A DNA stretch of 64,000 bases from Silene latifolia (lineage: Eukaryota > Streptophyta > Magnoliopsida > Caryophyllales > Caryophyllaceae): assembly GCF_048544455.1 (NCBI RefSeq), contig NC_133536.1, positions 41,722,152 through 41,786,151 of the forward strand, written 5' to 3'. Shown one piece after another: positions 61,338-64,000 of this stretch. Position 1 is the first letter of the stretch. Every line of letters starts with the position of its first letter. The notes under the pieces are model-generated. The model was not told the DNA's origin. It saw only the letters and a program-made list of their open reading frames with translations, and searched no databases. The position numbers were made by a program, and so were the translations under genes.

Positions 61338-62699
61338 TGTAACACCCCCTCATACCAAGGTGCCTTACCAGGACCACCCTACCATGAAAGTGCGTTACCA
61401 TCTCGGTTTCCCGAGGTTAGTATATACCAAAGCGTCTGAATTGAGCATTATTATTAAAGTAATGTGAAAAGCAAAGTTTACAAGATCCAAAACCAAATAC
61501 TGTCTAACGAAATACAACTTCAAAGTCTTAACATTAAAGGAAAACTCGCTAAGACTCAGACGGTGATGCTATGACTCGTGGTGGCAAATCTCCCAAGATA
61601 ATCCCCAAGCTCTCACTAGCAAAACCTGTCAAGCCTGCTCACCATCCCCGAATGGATCACCGCAGATTCCACAAACAACAACGGGGTCAGTATTATTCAA
61701 CTAATAAGACAAACAAATGCAATAATCGTCTGATCATCACCAATTCCCAATCATCGAAGCTCACATAGTAACCGACTACACACCAAAGTGTGTAGCCCTG
61801 CCAGATTACCCATCGCAACAGGTAATCCTCGCCGCCAGTGGGTGACCGCATCCGATCCCACCTAATCCAACTCCTCAACGAGCGACAACGATCCCTGTCC
61901 CTTAATGTGCACATCCCCTCCCGTGGCGGGTTCCACGGAGGGCGAACTAGGGTGTGAAGCCACTCCCGCAAGTGACTCCACCACAATCACAATCACATGA
62001 CATCACAGTCATCTCAATCCCCTCACACCAACACTGTCACAACAATCTCCATACTACGATGATCAACAGACAACGATAATTACAACAACATGTCATGTAA
62101 AGCACAGTAAACTGAGTAGGGAAACCCTACCTTAGAAATCAACAGCAGTATGCAACACGAACAATAAAAAAGGCTCCTCTACGAAGTCTTCTCCTATACA
62201 ACGATCATGCAACACGATTACACTTTGTACAATTCCCAAAATCTTCTTCTCATATAAATGTACAGTAACTCACAAAAGTACAAATAATCACGAAGATAGA
62301 ACTTACCAACAGTGCAACGAGAACTTATACGCAAGAACCACGACGATTATCCACACAACGACGCTACGAAATGCTTAAGAGAAGGATTAGGGAATGATTT
62401 GGGTGTGATTAGGGTAACGTAGAAATGATAAAGCTTTTGAAATGATATTAGAAACTGACGCGGTTGTATAAAATACCCTAAACATTCCCTAATTAAACCG
62501 TCGAAATAACACTCCGCCAAACCGGACACTCGGTCGAGTAAGTGCATACTCGGCCGAGTGTCCAATACTCGGTCGAGTATTCACTATACTCGGCCGAGTA
62601 TTCCTCGGCAGAACCAAAATAACACATAACCAGAGCACTACTCGGCCGAGTAGGCTCTACTCGGTCGAGTAGTCACCAAGGAAAATCCGTAGTGTTACA
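61338..62699 (-). mobile_element. Ty3 5' LTR
   Basis: 1362 bp, TGTAACAC...GTGTTACA. It carries a 15-base TCGGCCGAGTATTCC stretch near 62,590 that all other LTR copies lack. Confidence 0.9.
62528..62670. repeat. ACTCGGYCGAGT palindrome cluster in the Ty3 LTR
   Basis: Six copies lie in the first 180 bases of the LTR (U3 side). Five intact or partly damaged copies are in each array LTR. Confidence 0.9.
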
Positions 62700-62766
62700 A
62701 TACTAATATTAAATAATATTATAGTTATAAAATTTCAGATGACTATTAATATATTTTTTATACATG

Positions 62767-62797
62767 CCCGTGCAATTTTGCACGGGTGCTAAGCTAG
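62767..62797 (+). other. Helitron H1 3' terminus (hairpin + CTAG)
   Basis: The stem CCCGTGCA (62,767-62,774) pairs with TGCACGGG (62,779-62,786), with a four-base loop. TGCTAAG is the spacer, then CTAG at 62,794-62,797 followed by T, a textbook Helitron 3' end. Confidence 0.85.
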
Positions 62798-63092
62798 TAC
62801 AAATATATAAAAGGCTACTTGAGTTGAAAATTGAGAAGCCACGTGTTAATTTAATACCATACTGTGTAGTGCGTACACATTATCAGAGGACTTTTGTCTT
62901 CCTTACCCGTTGGCCGCTCACAAGAGAAATAACTCATCTCGTCTAATTCATCTTCATTGTTATTAAAGCCGCGTTAATCGAAAGCAATCGTTTCTATCAA
63001 TAATATCTCAGCAAATACAAGACCAAATCAATTAGTCAATCCCACACTCAATTAGTTCACAATATCTTTTTAAATAAAGGAAGAAATTATAC
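62798..63092 (+). mobile_element. Helitron H2 body, 5' portion
   Basis: It begins TACAAATATATAAAAGGC and continues with AGAAGCCACGTG. The first 30 bases match the H1 5' end (22,582-22,611) with few differences. It continues until a copia LTR starts. No gene was seen. Confidence 0.5.
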
Positions 63093-63215
63093 TGTATATT
63101 CTCTAGCTATAGGCTCCTATTATTGACCTAAATTAAACTCACCTCTCCTCTATATAATGTACTCAATTCCCTGTACAAACATTCATTCATTAATAAGATA
63201 TATACAACCTTTACA
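63093..63215 (+). mobile_element. Ty1/copia 5' LTR (short)
   Basis: TGTATATT...CTTTACA, 123 bp, directly followed by TGGTATCAC as primer site. A TATATAATG stretch near 63,150 would serve as TATA box. Confidence 0.6.
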
Positions 63216-63334
63216 TGGTATCACAAGGCCATAAATGATCCATCAAACACCAAAAATCAGTCCTCTGTCCACACCCTACCTCCTTCAAAGGCCACACCAA
63301 ATCCGCTGCCAAACCCCTTCAACCACCAGTAGCC

Positions 63335-64000
63335 ATGACTAACACCGATCAATCTGTCCCAAACCCCCACGATGCAGCCACCCCTCTCACCTCACTTAAT
63401 CTAAACCACTGCGTAAAACTCATCCCCGTCAACTACACTTCATGGCGGTTCCAACTGACCCATATCCTATTTGGGTTCAGTCTTCTCGGCTTCATCGATG
63501 GTTCAAACCCACAACCATCTCCCACCATCGTTTTTGTAGACAAGTCAGAAAAACCGAATCCCGCGTATTTTATGTGGTTAAAACAAGATGGTTTAATTTT
63601 GGGTGCCCTAATGGGCACCTTATCAACCGCTATACAGGCCTTGATTGTCCGCGCAACCACCTCGACAGAGGCGTGGGACATTCTCGCCAATACATATGCA
63701 AACCCATCTCGCATTCATATTTTGCAAATAAAAGATCGTCTCGATTCGATCATCAAAACCACTGACCAGTCTATCACCGAGTATGTGCATGCTATTAAAG
63801 CGTGCATCGACCAATTGGCGTTAAGGGAAAGGTACTGGATCCCGAAGACGTCATCTCCAAAGTTCTCAAAGGACTCGACTATAATACCTTCAAACCAGTG
63901 ATCGATGTCGTACGTGCACGCGATACCCCAATCTCGTTTGAAGCACTTCATGAGAAGCTGCTTCAACACGAGCTCTTCACCAAACAAAACCCGACAAATG
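63335..64000 (+). pseudogene. Ty1/copia gag, truncated by the window
   Basis: It starts MTNTDQSVPNPHD. It carries the copia gag pattern: L-x-NY-x-SW-x2-Q (VNYTSWRFQLTH), then FMWLKQDGLILGALMGTLS, then TSTEAWDILANTYANPSRIHILQIKDRL. A frame change near 63,825 follows CIDQLALR. The reading resumes in another frame (DPEDVISKVLKGL, FEALHEKLLQHEL) to the window edge. The rest of the element lies outside. Confidence 0.8.

Larger units (their letters stand above)
44239..62699 (-). mobile_element. Complete Ty3 chromovirus (Tekay/Del type), nested insertion inside
   Basis: The element runs right to left: 5' LTR 61,338-62,699, primer binding site, gag, protease, RT, RNase H, integrase, chromodomain, polypurine tract, 3' LTR. 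The target duplication ATACT is perfect (44,234-44,238 and 62,700-62,704). Net length without the Athila-like insert is about 8.4 kb. The initiator-Met tRNA primer site and the C-terminal chromodomain place it among chromoviruses, with C-terminal words typical of Tekay/Del. The coding part is split by several frame changes. LTRs are near-identical outside CTG/CAG sites, so the insertion looks young. Confidence 0.88.
22578..62797 (+). mobile_element. Helitron H1, expanded to 40 kb by nested elements
   Basis: The 5' end is A^TCTATACAAATATATAAAA at 22,578. The 3' end is a hairpin, a 7-base spacer and CTAG^T at 62,797. Without the retroelements and the array the Helitron body would be about 1.6 kb: 22,578-24,049 joined to 62,705-62,797. 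It has no Rep or helicase, so it is non-autonomous. The body is itself built of small MITEs. Everything between is a tandem array of Helitron-LTR-pol units plus a complete Ty3 element carrying an Athila-like insertion. Confidence 0.65.

Overview
The window is plant nuclear DNA. The evidence is a spliced 13-exon kinesin gene with GT-AG introns, AT-rich intergenic DNA, plant-type LTR retrotransposons (Ty3 chromovirus, Athila-like, Ty1/copia), Helitrons, MITEs and SINEs. It looks like a eudicot. Caryophyllales is possible from the style of the repeats, but I cannot prove it from sequence alone.

Layout. (1) 1-12,900 is a transposon graveyard. It holds a LINE fragment with a zf-RVT domain, a retroposon with a 14-bp target duplication, a 3.6-kb decayed Helitron (4593-8224, minus) that still carries helicase C-terminal coding sequence and is itself interrupted by a hAT-like element, and three MITEs with visible target duplications. 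(2) 12,956-18,580 is an intact kinesin-7 gene (13 coding exons, 879 aa, plus strand). (3) 20,633-21,422 is a two-exon gene for a small four-TM protein made of two similar halves. (4) 22,574-63,092 is a multi-level nest of mobile elements. Helitron H2 starts at 22,574 and resumes at 62,798. Helitron H1 (22,578-62,797) lies inside it. H1 holds a Tekay/Del-type Ty3 element (44,239-62,699, minus, TSD ATACT), and that element's 3' LTR is split by a young Athila-like gag-protease element without RT or integrase (44,350-54,409, TSD AGCAT). (5) A Ty1/copia element starts at 63,093 and runs off the window.

The most unusual object is a head-to-tail array upstream of the complete Ty3 element. Five units of about 4.04 kb (22,578-42,649) each consist of Helitron 5' DNA, a complete Ty3 LTR and the last 1.1 kb of pol. 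Every internal junction joins the same point in integrase to a Helitron-like 5' terminus (A^TCTATA). The junction makes a fusion ORF: about 21 Helitron-derived residues followed by the rear of integrase and a chromodomain. It is open for 314 codons in unit 5. The sixth unit reads past the break point into the complete retroelement and the real Helitron 3' end. This suggests rolling-circle concatenation, although ordinary tandem duplication is not excluded.

Caution: many differences between repeat copies, including most frame breaks in gag/pol, sit at CTG, CAG or CCG. That is the pattern expected if base-calling failed on CHG-methylated cytosines, so many apparent pseudogene lesions may be assembly errors.
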